A DNA stretch of 64,000 nt, taken from assembly GCA_036186865.1 (NCBI GenBank), contig AP025046.1:37198517-37262516 (forward strand). The letters are read 5' to 3'. Shown here in pieces: positions 22,989 through 34,416 of the stretch. This DNA is from Eustoma russellianum (lineage: Eukaryota; Streptophyta; Magnoliopsida; Gentianales; Gentianaceae). The notes under the pieces were generated by a model. The model had not been told where the DNA came from. It searched no databases and saw nothing but the letters and a program-made list of their open reading frames with translations. Numbering within the stretch: position 1 is the first letter of the stretch; each line of letters begins with the position of its first letter. The translations under genes were made by a program, and so were the position numbers.

Positions 22989-24073
22989 AGGCAATGGTGA
23001 AGGAGATGAAACACTTGAAGCTCACAAGCGTTTGTTGAAATTGTCTAGCTTTCATCTTCATCTTCTTGTTGTTATCGTTTTATTCATTGTAGCAAAGATG
23101 TTCTTGTTGTATTGTGGTGAGCTACAAGCCTCTTAAGCTTCATTTGTAAGATTGATTAGCCACCTTTATAAGGCTACATCAATAGGTGTTAGAGGAGTTG
23201 CAACTAAGTGTTGCTTAGAAGGTGATTATCCAAGTCTTGAGTAGGGTTGGTGTATAACCCAAGGATCAAGCTTGTCTCTTGTTGTAAGGTGTTCATTTCA
23301 TAGTGAAATCCAAGGAAAGGTGTTCCTTGGGACTGGAGTAGGTCACATTGACCGAACCAGGATAAATCCTCGGTGTTCTTCTCTTGTTTCTTTATTTCTG
23401 TTTTCTGCCCGTTTTTTACTGCAGTTTTCACACAACTTCTCACAATTTGAAAAAATAACTAAACATTTTCAAAATTCGTGATTTTTGGTGGAGTTATACT
23501 TCAGATTGTTATCTTTCATTTTCAACAAGAATAACTTTATTTGAGCAACGGAAAGTTAGTCTTTCGGTCTTTGCAAGATAATTGCTCCAATCTGGCTGCA
23601 ATCTGACCAGTTTTGAGAAAACTTAAATTCTGTATTTTTCAAGAATTGTTTAAGGTCAGGGCCTTTTGGAAACTTCATCTAAACATCCTAAGGAGTGTTT
23701 TGATATCAAGATCAACCTTTTTGGTTGAGTATTCAAAGAGAAACACGTTTTGCAAAATCAGCAACATTCTGTCCAATTCTGTCCAGATTGATCATCTGAA
23801 TCTTTTTATTTGTTTGAAGGGCCAACGATCTTATTTTTGTCTGATTTTTGGATAGAGTCTTGTTAACTCATTGAAGTTCAATTCTGGAAAGTTTCATAAT
23901 TTTTGAAGTTGTGTACAATTATTTGTGAATTCTTTAAAAATGGGTTCTGAATCTGAGGTGGTCTCACATTCTGTTTTCAAAGGGGATTTTAACAAAGGGT
24001 TGTAGTGTAATTTCCGCTAACCACTATTCACCCCCCTCTAGTGGTGTTTATTGCAGGTGCACGGTCCGACATT

Positions 24074-24086
24074 TGGTATCAGAGCC
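24074..24086 (+). promoter_or_regulatory. copia-2 primer-binding site (initiator tRNA-Met type)
   Basis: TGGTATCAGAGCC begins two bases after the LTR. This is the standard plant copia primer site, complementary to the 3' end of initiator methionine tRNA. Confidence 0.92.
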
Positions 24087-24194
24087 AGACTAACACCACT
24101 CAAAAGAAGTAAGATTCAACACCATACGAACAATACAAGGCCAAGAAAGAACAATTCATTATATATTGCTTGTCTCAAATCCAAGGTACATACT

Positions 24195-25709
24195 ATGGCT
24201 ATTGTTTCTCACAAAGGTGAGTTAGAAGGTATGTCTACACAACGCCCTCCTCTTTTTGATGGCAATAATTTTGTTCATTGGAAACTAAGAATGAGGCTAC
24301 TCTTAATGGTTATAGACATCGATTTATGGTCTATAGTTGAAGATGGGCCGTACATTCCAATGAAAGTTGTACAAGTTAGTGGAGTAACTCAAGAGGTTGA
24401 AAAATATAAAAGTGAATGGTCATCGGATGATAAAAAGAAAATGTCCATGAATGCTAAAGCTATGCAATTACTTTTAAATGGACTCACAACTTCTGAAGCA
24501 GGATATGTGTCAAATTGCACAAACGCACATGACATGTGGAAATCACTTGTATTAAAGCATGAAGATACTAGTGGTGTTAAAGATTCAAAAATAAACATGC
24601 TTATGACTGAATTATAGACTTTCAAAATGTTGCCAAACGAATCCATAACATCTATGGATTTGAGGATTACTAATATTTTCAATGCCCTTAAAGTTTTAGG
24701 AAAGTCATTTTCGAACAGTGAAAAGGTTCAAAAGGTGCTACAAAGCCTCCCTGCTGAATGGGATCCAAAGGTGACTGCAATCGAGGAGACAAAGTCAATC
24801 ACCAAGATGGATGAATTGATCGGGTCTCTTAAAGTCTATGAGGTAAAACTGAACCAACGAAAGTCTGAATCTTCTAAGTCATCTGGTAAGTCAATAGCTT
24901 TCAAAGCAACCGAAACACATGCTAGTAACGATGATAGCAATAGTGATACTGAATTAGACGATGACTTGATATTGATCGCTAGAAAACTTAGAAAGTTTTT
25001 CAAACGTCCAAACAGGAATAGACAACGTAATTCTTCTTCTTCTTCTCAACCTAGGAAGAATAACACAAACAAATGGTATAATAAAGAATTAAAGTGTTAT
25101 GAATGCGGTCAAAAAGGACATATTTCATATGATAAAACCAGCTTAGGCTATAAAGAAGAAAATGAAAAAGTAAATAAAAAGACTAAGTTTGTTTCATCTA
25201 GTACAAAGTTGTCATATAATACAATAAAATCAACTTTGCCTGCTACATCTTCTTCTACACCTTCTTATACTAATATCAAGGCAAAAATGCAACATGCACC
25301 CATAAAAGCACACACGCATAAACATACATCTAGGTCAAACTTTGCATCTAGACAACCTAGAAATTATGCCTACATGTATACAAATGCAACTAGACCGAAT
25401 AAAATGCATACAACTTATTATGAACCTAAGTATATGCAACACTCTTATAAGTCTTATAGAAATGCCTACAAATACACTTATATAGCGCCATATAAGAACA
25501 AATTCACATGCCTTATACACATCATAAATCTCGGCCATCCTATAATGATTATCAACAATGGCACAACATGTATAACAATGCATCTTCACTTATGTGGAAT
25601 AATCATGTATATGCTAATTCTTCTTATTTTCAAAATTATAACAATGCTAAAAATGTGCCTAGAAGGTATATTCAAGTTTGGATACCTAAGGACATCTAAA
25701 CAAGAATAA
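24195..25709 (+). pseudogene. copia-2 gag with stop and coiled-coil deletion
   Basis: The ATG at 24195 opens a gag-like frame (MAIVSHKGELEGMS, RPPLFDGNNFVHWK, a typical plant copia gag start). TAG at 24615-24617 ends the first part and the same frame reopens to 25709. Residues include LPAEWDPKVTAIEE and a CCHC knuckle CYECGQKGHISYD. The last cysteine of the knuckle is lost because about 620 bp present in copia-1 (CCPSK and the coiled coil, about 770-1390) are deleted. The sequence jumps straight to the LGY motif. A Tyr/Asn-rich linker then leads to the protease. Gag of this copy should be non-functional for RNA binding. Confidence 0.88.
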
Positions 25710-25814
25710 TGCCCCTAACATTCAAGGACCCAAATAAAGGGTACCTAAAACTTTGTCTCCATTGTAGGAAAAACACAAGGAATGCAAGAAGGAGGCAAAG
25801 TCAAAGAATCTGAA

Positions 25815-27612
25815 AACCAAATGGTTTTTAGATAGTGGATGTTCGAGGCATATGACGGGGAACCTCAAACTATTCATCGAATTAGAACATATCAAGAATG
25901 GACGAAAAGTAACATTCGGTGACAACAACAAAGGACAAGTTGTTGGAAAAGGAACAATTGGGGACCCTAACACATTTCAAATACGAAATGTGTTGTTAGT
26001 AAACAATCTCTCTTATAATTTACTTAGCATTTCACAACTTATAGATTGTGGTTACAATGTCTCTTTTCTTCCCAATTCATGTGATATAATAAATGAAAAA
26101 GGAGAAATAGTTTTAAAAGGAAATAGAGATGGAAATATTTATACTCTTACTATAGATAACATATTAGATGCTAAGGTTAAGTGTCTAATATCACATGACT
26201 TAGATGTAAACTTATTGCATAGAAGATTAGGCCATATAGGAATTTCAACCATTAAGAAATTGTCTAAGAAGAAATTAATTAGAGGAATGCCTAAGTTAGA
26301 CTTAGATAATTTTTAAATGTATGAAACATGTATTAAGGGAAAATACATTACAGAAACTTTAAAACCGAAACATGAAGTGAGTACTAGTCATGTACTAGAA
26401 TTGCTTCACTTAGACTTATTTGGTCCAAGTAAAACAAGAAGTCTAGGTGGACACTACTATGTGTGTGTCATAGTAGATGATTACTCACGCTACACATGGA
26501 CATTGTTCTTAACACACAAAGACGATGCTCCATTAGCAATCGAAACCCTTATCAAGCAACTTGAAAACATTTACAAAGAAAATGTTAAAAGGATTAGAAG
26601 TGATAGGGGTGGAGAATTTAAAAACAAAGATGTAATTAAATTTTGTGAACTGTATGGAATAAAACATGAATTCTCACCATCTAGAACACCACAATTCAAT
26701 GGAGTTGTTGAACGTAAAAATATAACAATTCAAGAAGTTGCTAGGACAATGCTTTGTGAAAATAAATTACCTAAATATTTATGGGCTGAAGTTGTTAGTT
26801 GTGCATGCTATATTATAAATAGGCTTATTATTAGAAAGAAATTAAATAAAACGCCTTATGAATTGCTAAACAATAGACAACCTAAAATAGATTATCTTAA
26901 AGTATTTGGATGTAAATGTTTTGTGCTAAACACTAAGGATAATCTAGATAAGTTTGAACAAAAGTCTATTGAATGCATATTTGTTGGTTATTCTACTAAC
27001 TCAAGAGCATATAGGTGTTATAATCCTGCATCTAGAAAAATAATTAAATCTATACATGTCAAATTCAATGAAAATGCATGTTTTGAAGTTAGTGATAAAC
27101 ATCAACATAAACAAGAAATTAATGTTGAATGTATGTTTGATGATGATATATTACTTGAGCCTGTACTTGATCATTTAGAACCAACTCCCCCTGAACAAGA
27201 CATGCATGAATCATTAGATGAAATAAATGAAGAGACTTTGCAATTGGAAGATAATACAGTTAATGATCCAATTACATATGATAATGTCCATACTAATGAA
27301 ACATTTGAACAAGATGAGGGTGAACCTAGTCAATCTAGGAATTGGTGGCATCCTAAAGAATTAATCATTGGGGATCCAAGTGTTGGGGTTAGAACACGTA
27401 GAGACATAAGTCAACTTGAAGGACATAGCTTAGTCTCACACATAGAACCTAAGAATGTTAAGGAAGCCTTAGGTGACATATCATGGATAGAAGCTATGCA
27501 TGAGGAATTGAACCAATTCACACGGAACAATGTGTGGGACTTAGTACCTAAACCCAAAGACAAGTCTATAATAGGAACTAAATGGGTCTTTAGGAATAAA
27601 ATGGACGAATAA
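25815..27612 (+). pseudogene. copia-2 protease and integrase
   Basis: The protease motif DSGCSRHMTG is intact (about 25834-25863). The integrase zinc-binding region reads HRRLGHIG and then YETC, so the first CxxC cysteine is tyrosine; copia-1 keeps CETC. TAA at 26314-26316 replaces a glutamine codon just before it. Core motifs DLFGPS, IVDDYSRYTW, SDRGGEF and NGVVERKN carry the D,D,E residues. An acidic linker follows, and the frame ends at TAA 27610-27612 after NKMDE, the same stop as in copia-1. Apart from the stops the frame is long and clean. Confidence 0.9.
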
Positions 27613-28980
27613 GGAAACATTACAAGGAATAAAGTTAGGCTAGTCGCACAAGGTTATAATCAACAAGAAGGAATAGATTATGAAGAAACTTTTGCACCCG
27701 TTGCACGACTAGAAGCAATTAGATTGTTACTTGCAATTGCAAGTCTAAGCAATATTAAGCTCTTCCAAATGGATGTCAAGAGTGCTTTCTTGAATGGATA
27801 CATCCAAGAAGAGGTGTTTGTCAAACAACCCCCTGGATTCGAAGATCCAAATAATCTCAACCATGTTTATAAGCTTAAGAAAGCTTTATATGGTTTAAAA
27901 CAAGCTCCAAGAGCTTGGTATGATAGATTTGCAAACTTTCTTATTGCAAATAATTATCAAAGGGGAACAATAGACAACACATTATTCCTAAGAAGAAAAG
28001 ATAATAATTTGTTAATAGTTCAAATATATGTAGACGATATTATCTTTGGTTCAACTAACCCTACCTTAGTAAAAGACTTCGAAGAATGTATGAAGTCAGA
28101 ATTTGAAATGTCAATGGTAGGAGAATTGAACTACTCCTTAGGCCTTCAAATTAAACAAACCCCTCAAGGAATTCATATTAGCCAACTTAAGTATGTCAAT
28201 GATATGATTAAGAAGTTTGGTTTTGAAGAGTTGAAACCTACAACTACCCCCATGAGTGTTAGTACCAAACTTGATAAGGATGAAAATGGTAAACCTTTTG
28301 ATGACACACTCTATAGGTCTATGATTGGCTCATTGTTATACTTAACTGCATTAAGACCTGACATCATGTTTAGTGTATGTATGTGTGATATGTTTCAATC
28401 TTGTCCTAAGGTATCACATTACAATGCAGTGAAAAAGATCTTTAGATATCTTAAGCATACACCTCACTTAGGACTGTGGTATGATAGAAACGCTAAGTTG
28501 GAATTACACGCATATAGTGATGCTGATTATGGTGGTTGCAAGTTAGATAGAAAATCCACTAGCGGTACATGTCAATTCATATGAACCAACTTGATTTCTT
28601 GGTTTTCTAAAAAGAAAACTAGTGTAGCTCTTTCTACCGCTGAAGCCGAGTATATCGCTTTGAGTTTATGTACTACCCAAATACTTTGGCTTAAACAACA
28701 ACTTAGTGATTTTGGCATTAAAATGAATAAGATTCCAATTTTCTGCGATAGCACAAGTGCAATCAATCTTTCCGGGAATCCGGTGCTTCATTCTAAGGCC
28801 AAACACATTGAGGTGCGATACCACTTTCTTCGCGATCATGTTCATAATGAGGATATAGTGATAAACCATATAATAACTGATCACCAAATCGCTGACATCT
28901 TTACCAAACCCCTTAATCAAGCCACTTTTGAAAACTTACGAGCCAAATTAGGAATGATGACTTACGATACCATTGCGTAG
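27613..28980 (+). pseudogene. copia-2 reverse transcriptase and RNase H
   Basis: It continues in the same frame after the TAA: VRLVAQGYNQ, FAPVARLEAIR, MDVKSAFLNG, QPPGFEDP, LYGLKQAPRAWYD and the catalytic YVDDIIFGS (about 28026-28052). RNase H follows with YSDADYGGC, RKSTSG, a TGA at 28582-28584 (TGG or GGA changed), then STAEAEYIALS, DSTSAINLSGNP, KHIEVRYHFLRD and ADIFTKPL, ending MTYDTIA at 28980. All RT motifs are intact, so only the two stops block this part. Confidence 0.92.
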
Positions 28981-29235
28981 TTCTATCTTTTGCATGATTT
29001 GCAAAATAAAGGGGGAGATAGAATAAGAACATGATTTTAGTTGGTAAGTCATGTTAATCATATGCTAAGTTTTAATTGGTATAAGTTTTGGAGCATAGGT
29101 TAAGGGGGAGAGTATGAGTTGAGAGGGAGCAACATACTATTTAAAAGTTGAAAACATTTGGCTAAACTTTTGGTTATAAGTTGTGACATTAAAATCATGT
29201 TAGGTTATTTTGAAAATCATCCAAAAGGGGGAGAA
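28981..29235 (+). promoter_or_regulatory. copia-2 3' untranslated spacer and polypurine tract
   Basis: 255 bp of non-coding sequence ends in CCAAAAGGGGGAGAA at 29221-29235, immediately before the 3' LTR. Two further AAGGGGGAGA-type runs lie upstream (about 29010 and 29103). Confidence 0.85.
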
Positions 29236-31687
29236 TGTTGAGAAATGTGTTTGGATAATTTTCAAAGTCATGATTTTAAGTGGTGAATACTTAGAAATGT
29301 CACATATGGTGTTATAAGGGGTTAAAGGTTGAAAAAGTGAAGAAAAATGACGTGGATCTCTCATTCAGAGAACATGGATCGATCGACGTACGTCAGCCCC
29401 TCATGTGGATCGATCCATGTTGAACTGAGAAGAACCAAATTTTCAGTAAGACGTCGATCTCTCACGTGGATCGATCGACGTACGTCATTCCCTCACGTTG
29501 ATCGATCGATGTGGTTCTGTGAGACATCGATCTCTGAAGCTGAGGCACTTCGATCGATCGATGTCTAGGGTTTTTAGAAATATTTTTTCTAAAATATGAT
29601 AAAATGATTGTTTTCATTTGTATATGAATTATACATGTTCATTATGTGATTATTATGTGTTTTTGGTGATTATTATTGTCTTGTGACTAACGTGTCTTGG
29701 AAGTTTCTACAACTTACCAAAAAGGGCAAAATTGGTATTTTAAGTTTTGTAGGAACATCATATGGTGAAAAATATTTCAAGGGTGTATTATTATCTTGAT
29801 TATCATGACAAAGGTGGAATTGTGATTATTGCTGACCATCGGGAGCATTTCTGAAGTTTTCTCACACCAGGGGTATTTTGGTCATTTCACCCCCAAGTGT
29901 ATCTTTGGTATTTTCACTCAAGGAACCTCTTGAGCATCAACTGTTATCTATTTATTTCTTCTTCAAAAATCTGAGTTGCTACATATATATATGTTGAAAA
30001 ACGTGTATTATCAGGTGTATATGATGGTGTATTCATTTTATGAGTTGGAGACAAGTGGACCAACCAAAAAGGAGCTAATTGGCAAAATTTCCAACTTGGA
30101 AATTCTCATTTTAAACCCAATGGCTATATGGTTTCTTGGTGAATTTTCAGGAGATTTTTGAAAGTCAAATGGAGCTTTCACATGTCCTATCATGTTTCTT
30201 GAATTTGAGAATAATTTGGTGGTATTATCCTTTCTTATTTTATTTAAGAAAATCAATTATATTTTTGATGAAATTCAAGGTAGCCAAACGGCTACATTAA
30301 GTCTTGAAGCTGAATTTTGAAGTTTGAAAACTTCAAATCCCACATGCCTATTTTCAAGACTAGAAGTTGAGGTATTCTTGTGGCATTATCCTTCTTATTA
30401 TCTTCATTTTGCAAAGGATAAATATGACTTGTCAAGGTGTAAAATTTCGACCAACATGACATTGCCAAGGTAGACCAATAATTGTGTTTTATTTTGCCAA
30501 GTGTACAAGGCCAACCAATGATGAGAAGACATTTGGAATTGATGATGAAGATGGTGACACATGTGCATTCTTATCTTCAAGGCTTAAATAACACTATAAA
30601 TAGAGGCAATGGTGAAGGAGATGAAACACACTTGAAGCTCACAAGCGTTTGTTGAAATTGTCTAGCTTTCATCTTCATCTTCTTGTTGTTATTGTTTTAT
30701 TCATTGTAGCAAAGATGTTCTAGTTGTATTGTGGTGAGCTACAAGCCTCTTGAGCTTCATTTGTAAGATTGATTAGCCATCTTTATAAGGCTACATCAAT
30801 AGGTGTTAGAGGAGTTGCAACTAAGTGTTTCTGAGAAGGTGATTATCCAAGTCTTGAGTAGGGTTAGTGTATAACCTAAGGATCAAGCTTAGCTCTTGTT
30901 GTAAGGTGTTCATTTCATAGTGAAATCCAAAGAAAGGTGTTCCTTGGGACTGGAGTAGGTCACATTGACCGAAGCAGGATAAATCCTCGGTGTTCTTCTC
31001 TTATTTCTTTATTTCTGTTTTCTGCCCGTTTTTGACTGCAGTTTTCACACAAATTCTCACAATTTGAAAAAATAGCTAAACATTTTCAAAATTCGTGATT
31101 TTTGGTGGAGTTATACTTCAGACTTTTAGCTTTCATTTGCAACAAGAATCACTTGATTTGAGCAAGGGAAAGTTAGTTTTTCAGTCTTTGGAAGATAATT
31201 GCTCCAATCTGGTTGCAATCTGACCAGTTTTGAGAAAAATTAAATTCTGTATTTTTCAAGAATTTTTAAGGTCAGGGCCTTTTGGAAACTTCATCTACAC
31301 ATCGTAAGGAGTGTTTTGATATAAAGATCAACCTTTTTGGTTAAGTATTCAAAGAGAAACACGTTTTGCAAAATCAGCAACATTCTGTCCAATTCTGTCC
31401 AGATTGACCATCTGAATCTTTTTATTTGTTTGAAGGGCCAAACGATCTTATTTTTGTCTGATTTTTGAACAGAGTCTTGTTAACTCATTGAAGTTTAATT
31501 CTGGAAAGTTTCATAAATTTTGGAGTTGTGTACAATTATTTGTGAATTCTTTAAAAACGGGTTCTGAATCTGAGGTGGTCTCAGATTCTGTTTTCAAAGG
31601 GGATTTTAACAAAGGGTTGTAGTGTAATTTCTACTAACCACTATTCACCCCCTCTAGTGGTGTTTATTGCAGGTGCACGGTTAAACA
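29236..31687 (+). repeat. copia-2 3' LTR with internal deletion
   Basis: 2452 bp from TGTTGAGAAATGTG to GGTTAAACA. It lacks about 280 bp relative to the 5' LTR: GAGCAT near 29938 is followed directly by CAACTGTTATC. Scattered substitutions distinguish the two LTRs. TATA box at 30595-30603. Confidence 0.95.
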
Positions 31688-31692
31688 TTGCC

Positions 31693-33790
31693 TCATCTGA
31701 TCCTCTTTTACCTCATAATCTCTGTTGACATGAGCGACGATGAGTCGAGAATCACTATGGATCTTAACTTTCTGAAGTATTAATTTTCATACGAGGCTTA
31801 TGCCAATAATTAAGGATTGATATTCGGCTTCGTTATTAGTTGTTCCGAAGTTGAATCTCAATGCATATTTAAATTCCTTCCCTTTTTGGACTTCTGATTA
31901 GGAGACCTGCTCCACTTCGATCTCAGGAAGATGAATCATCTACATAGATGGTCCGTTCGTCCTCATAGGACGGCTCATCCTATACAAAAAGCCCCTCACA
32001 ATAAAATCGGCAAACGCATGGGCTTTGATTAAAGTCTGAGGTCGACAATATATATCATGCTTGGCTAGCTCCATGACCTCTTTGGTTGTCTGACTTGAAG
32101 TCTTAAGCCTTGACATGATTTTCTTGAGTGGTTGATCTATTACAACCAAGATGGATGAGCTTAAAGACATGACGTGAGTTTTCTTGCAGCTTTGACTAAG
32201 CATTCATATATCTAATCTGAGGGGCATGCAAAACTTTGCTTACGAAGTAAGTTGGCCTCAAAACGATGTTTCTTCTTTGAGCAGAACCACCAACTGCCTC
32301 ATGACAAAAGACAAATATATGTACAACACCTCACTAGGGATTGATGAGGCAGTGTTGTCAACTCTTCCAAATAGCTTTTCAAATTATCAAAATCCTATTG
32401 ATACTTATCGTTCCAGTGGAACATGAGTTTCTTCTTCAAAACCTAGAAGAAAGGAAATGATATGTCTATCGACTTGAACCTAAACCTATTCAAGGCCGCA
32501 ACGTTTCCAATGTCTTTGGACCTTCTTAACATTCTGAGGTAGATGTATAACTTTCAAAGCTTCAACTTTGCCGATCTGATCTTTAAAAAGAGAGTTTACA
32601 AAACCTTTAGTAATTAGCTCTCATGTTCTTTAACCCAAAGGGAAAGGTGATTTAGTAGTAGGTGCCAACCTCTGTGATGAAGGAGGTTTTGTCTTGGCCT
32701 TTTTTGGTCATGGCTATTTGATGATAGCCTTTGAAGGCATCTAGAAAATCAAAGACTTCATGTTAGATTGTTGAAACTACCAATTGATCGATCTTAGGCT
32801 GCGAACATCAGTTTTTAGGACACGTGTTGTTCAGGTCAGTGTGATCTATACACCTCTCCTAACTTTTATCATGTTTAGGCACCACCACGGGATTGGCCCA
32901 ACCAGACTATATAAAGGAACTCCATAAGAAACTTGACAATAAGCAGCTTGCGGACCTCTTCTGTGATTACCTTGTTTCGCTCAGAAGCAAAATTTATTTT
33001 CTTTTGCTTAAATAATTTAACCATTAGGTCCATGTTAAGCTTATGCTCCGCAAGAGTCGTATGAATCTCGGGCATGTCTTCCGTCGTCCATGCAAAGATA
33101 ACCACAAACCTTGAGAAGATTCTAAAGTTGACATAATAGCTTAACTTACATCCAAGTTCTGATATTGATTACGTGCAATGAAGATATTATTGTCTCCAAC
33201 TCAATCAGGCAGGCCTACCAAGAAGAATGTTATAGTCTAACCTCTCTTTACAATGAGAAAATAAATCCACAAGGTTTTGCTCCTCGGATATTCGTCGAAG
33301 GTCACTCACAACATCGTCATATCTATTGGTTATACCGTTGCTGTAGAAAACCCAAACTACAAACTTGACACTAGGTGTAATTAGATGCACTTTATGTGTC
33401 AATGTAAATCATGTGCACCTTGGACGATGTTTTCCAAGGCTAAGTTGATGGGAACATTAACCATCAACTCCCATTGCCATATGTTATCCGGACCTTGGGT
33501 TATGATCTTGACCTATGCAAACCAGATCTGTCAGAGATCATATATTACTGCATTCATCATACATCACTACAGTTATTTTCTTCATCTTACTGGTGAAATT
33601 GTTCTTCATGGCATTTCTTTTTAGGAGGAGGTTAACGAAAATCTAGCCAACCATGCAATGCAGTCTTAATCTTGGGTCGTATAATTACTTGAGACGACCT
33701 CTTTCGATCAAGCGCTTGATTGCCCTAGCAAATTGCTTGCAATTTTCAGTGTCAATGACAATATTTCTATAAGTGCGGTCTTGCAAAACT
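31693..33790 (-). pseudogene. Old gypsy element: gag end, protease, RT and RNase H pieces
   Basis: Minus-strand reading from the right: gag tail DTENCKQFARAIKRLIERG (about 33770-33695), a protease-region end DYNILLGRP (about 33230), RT start FAWTTEDMPEIHTTLAEHKL and EEVRKLL (33105-32930), a shortened RT with most catalytic sequence lost (32870-32230), then RNase H with VVIDQPLKKIM, KAHAFADFI and TTNNEAEYQSLI (32203-31700). Internal deletions and many stops show long decay. The last readable residues continue on the other side of copia-2 at 21341. Confidence 0.85.
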
Positions 33791-33971
33791 CACAAAAACC
33801 AAACTCAAGCTCGGGCTGGAGAGTTTTGGGTCAAATTCGGGCCTACCCTAACTCGTTAACATTTAAGTTAATTTGTATATAAGAGCAAACTAAGTCTCAT
33901 ATCACTAATGTGTTTAGAATATATATCTTTTCCGGTAAGTTGCATTAACGCTGGCTTGGTTCTTATATGAT
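33791..33971. other. Unassigned sequence right of the old gypsy element
   Basis: No gene or repeat recognised. It may hold the missing 5' part of the old gypsy element, but no LTR end or primer site was seen. Confidence 0.5.
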
Positions 33972-34416
33972 GGAATCTCTCTTAGTAGCCAAATGTTTGG
34001 CACATTACTCAATTAACATCTAAATGTTGATGAAACTCACTTGACAACCAGTCTTTTTGGATAATGGCTCACTTACAGCCGTAACCGAGAAACAACTTAG
34101 TACAGCAAGTAATCGCTGACGTGGCGGTAGGGTGGGGTGGGGTGGGGGTGCCGGGGGGTTTGGGGGTTTAAGGGGTCGGGGGAGGGCTGGGGCATTGGGG
34201 TAATTTTTTTTATTTTTTTCCTAATTTTTTGATTTTTAAAATATTTTTAATTAATTTTTACACTTTTTAGAATTTTTAAATTCTTTTCAATCAATTTATT
34301 CAAATAATACAATTTTATTTTTTTAATTAAAAGGGGCACCCATTGTTAAGTGAGTTTCATCAACATTAAACTGCTAACTGAATAATGCACCAAACGTTAG
34401 GCTAATAAGTGAGATC
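33972..34416. repeat. Foldback (MITE-like) element with 75-bp inverted ends
   Basis: Sequence 33972-34045 and the reverse complement of 34346-34416 match at roughly three of four bases, best in AATGTTGATGAAACTCACTT. The ends read GGAATCTCTCTTAGTAGCC and GGATCTCACTTATTAGCC. No coding capacity. A clear target duplication was not found, so the superfamily is open. Its core has the G-run tract listed next and a long T-rich part. Confidence 0.65.
34128..34200 (+). repeat. G-run tract with G-quadruplex potential
   Basis: About eleven runs of three to six G in 73 bases (GGTGGGGTGGGG, GGGGGG, GGGGG, GGGG and so on) separated by one to four bases, followed directly by T-rich sequence. The strand bias is extreme. 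It lies inside the foldback element. Confidence 0.85.

Larger units (their letters stand above)
21342..24071 (+). repeat. copia-2 5' LTR
   Basis: 2730 bp, TGTTGAGAAATATG to GGTCCGACA. The order is: GATCGATCGA-rich block at 21450-21672, AT-rich U3, TATA box TATAAATAG at 22980-22988, transcribed region ending in a CACCCCCCTCTAGTGG element before the final CA. It carries about 280 bp (near 22035-22320) that are missing from the 3' LTR. Confidence 0.95.
21342..31687 (+). mobile_element. copia-2: Ty1/copia element with both LTRs
   Basis: Target duplication TTGCC (21337-21341 and 31688-31692), LTRs of 2730 and 2452 bp, initiator-Met-type primer site, gag-PR-IN-RT-RH in one direction, polypurine tract. 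It lies inside the RNase H of the old minus-strand gypsy element. A few in-frame stops (24615, 26314, 27610, 28582), a deletion in gag and LTR differences show it is inactive but much younger than copia-1. LTR differences scatter at perhaps a few percent by eye, so it is older than the young gypsy element. Confidence 0.95.
7769..33790 (-). mobile_element. Old Tat-type Ty3/gypsy element, minus strand, split by three insertions
   Basis: The pieces read continuously on the minus strand once later insertions are removed: gag end (33680-33780), protease (33205-33402), RT start (32875-33105), RNase H (31700-32203 continuing at 21341), integrase (about 21130 down to 20265, continuing below 13716), then a plus-strand (antisense to the element) extra ORF at 7783-9059 and 12427-12480. 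The joins at the insertion sites restore reading across the domains. Stops and internal deletions are common, so it is old. No LTR was recognised at either side. The left end meets the truncated copia-1 LTR and the right end fades near 33790. The gag-pol-plus-antisense-ORF order fits the Tat lineage, in which extra ORFs are known. Confidence 0.82.
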
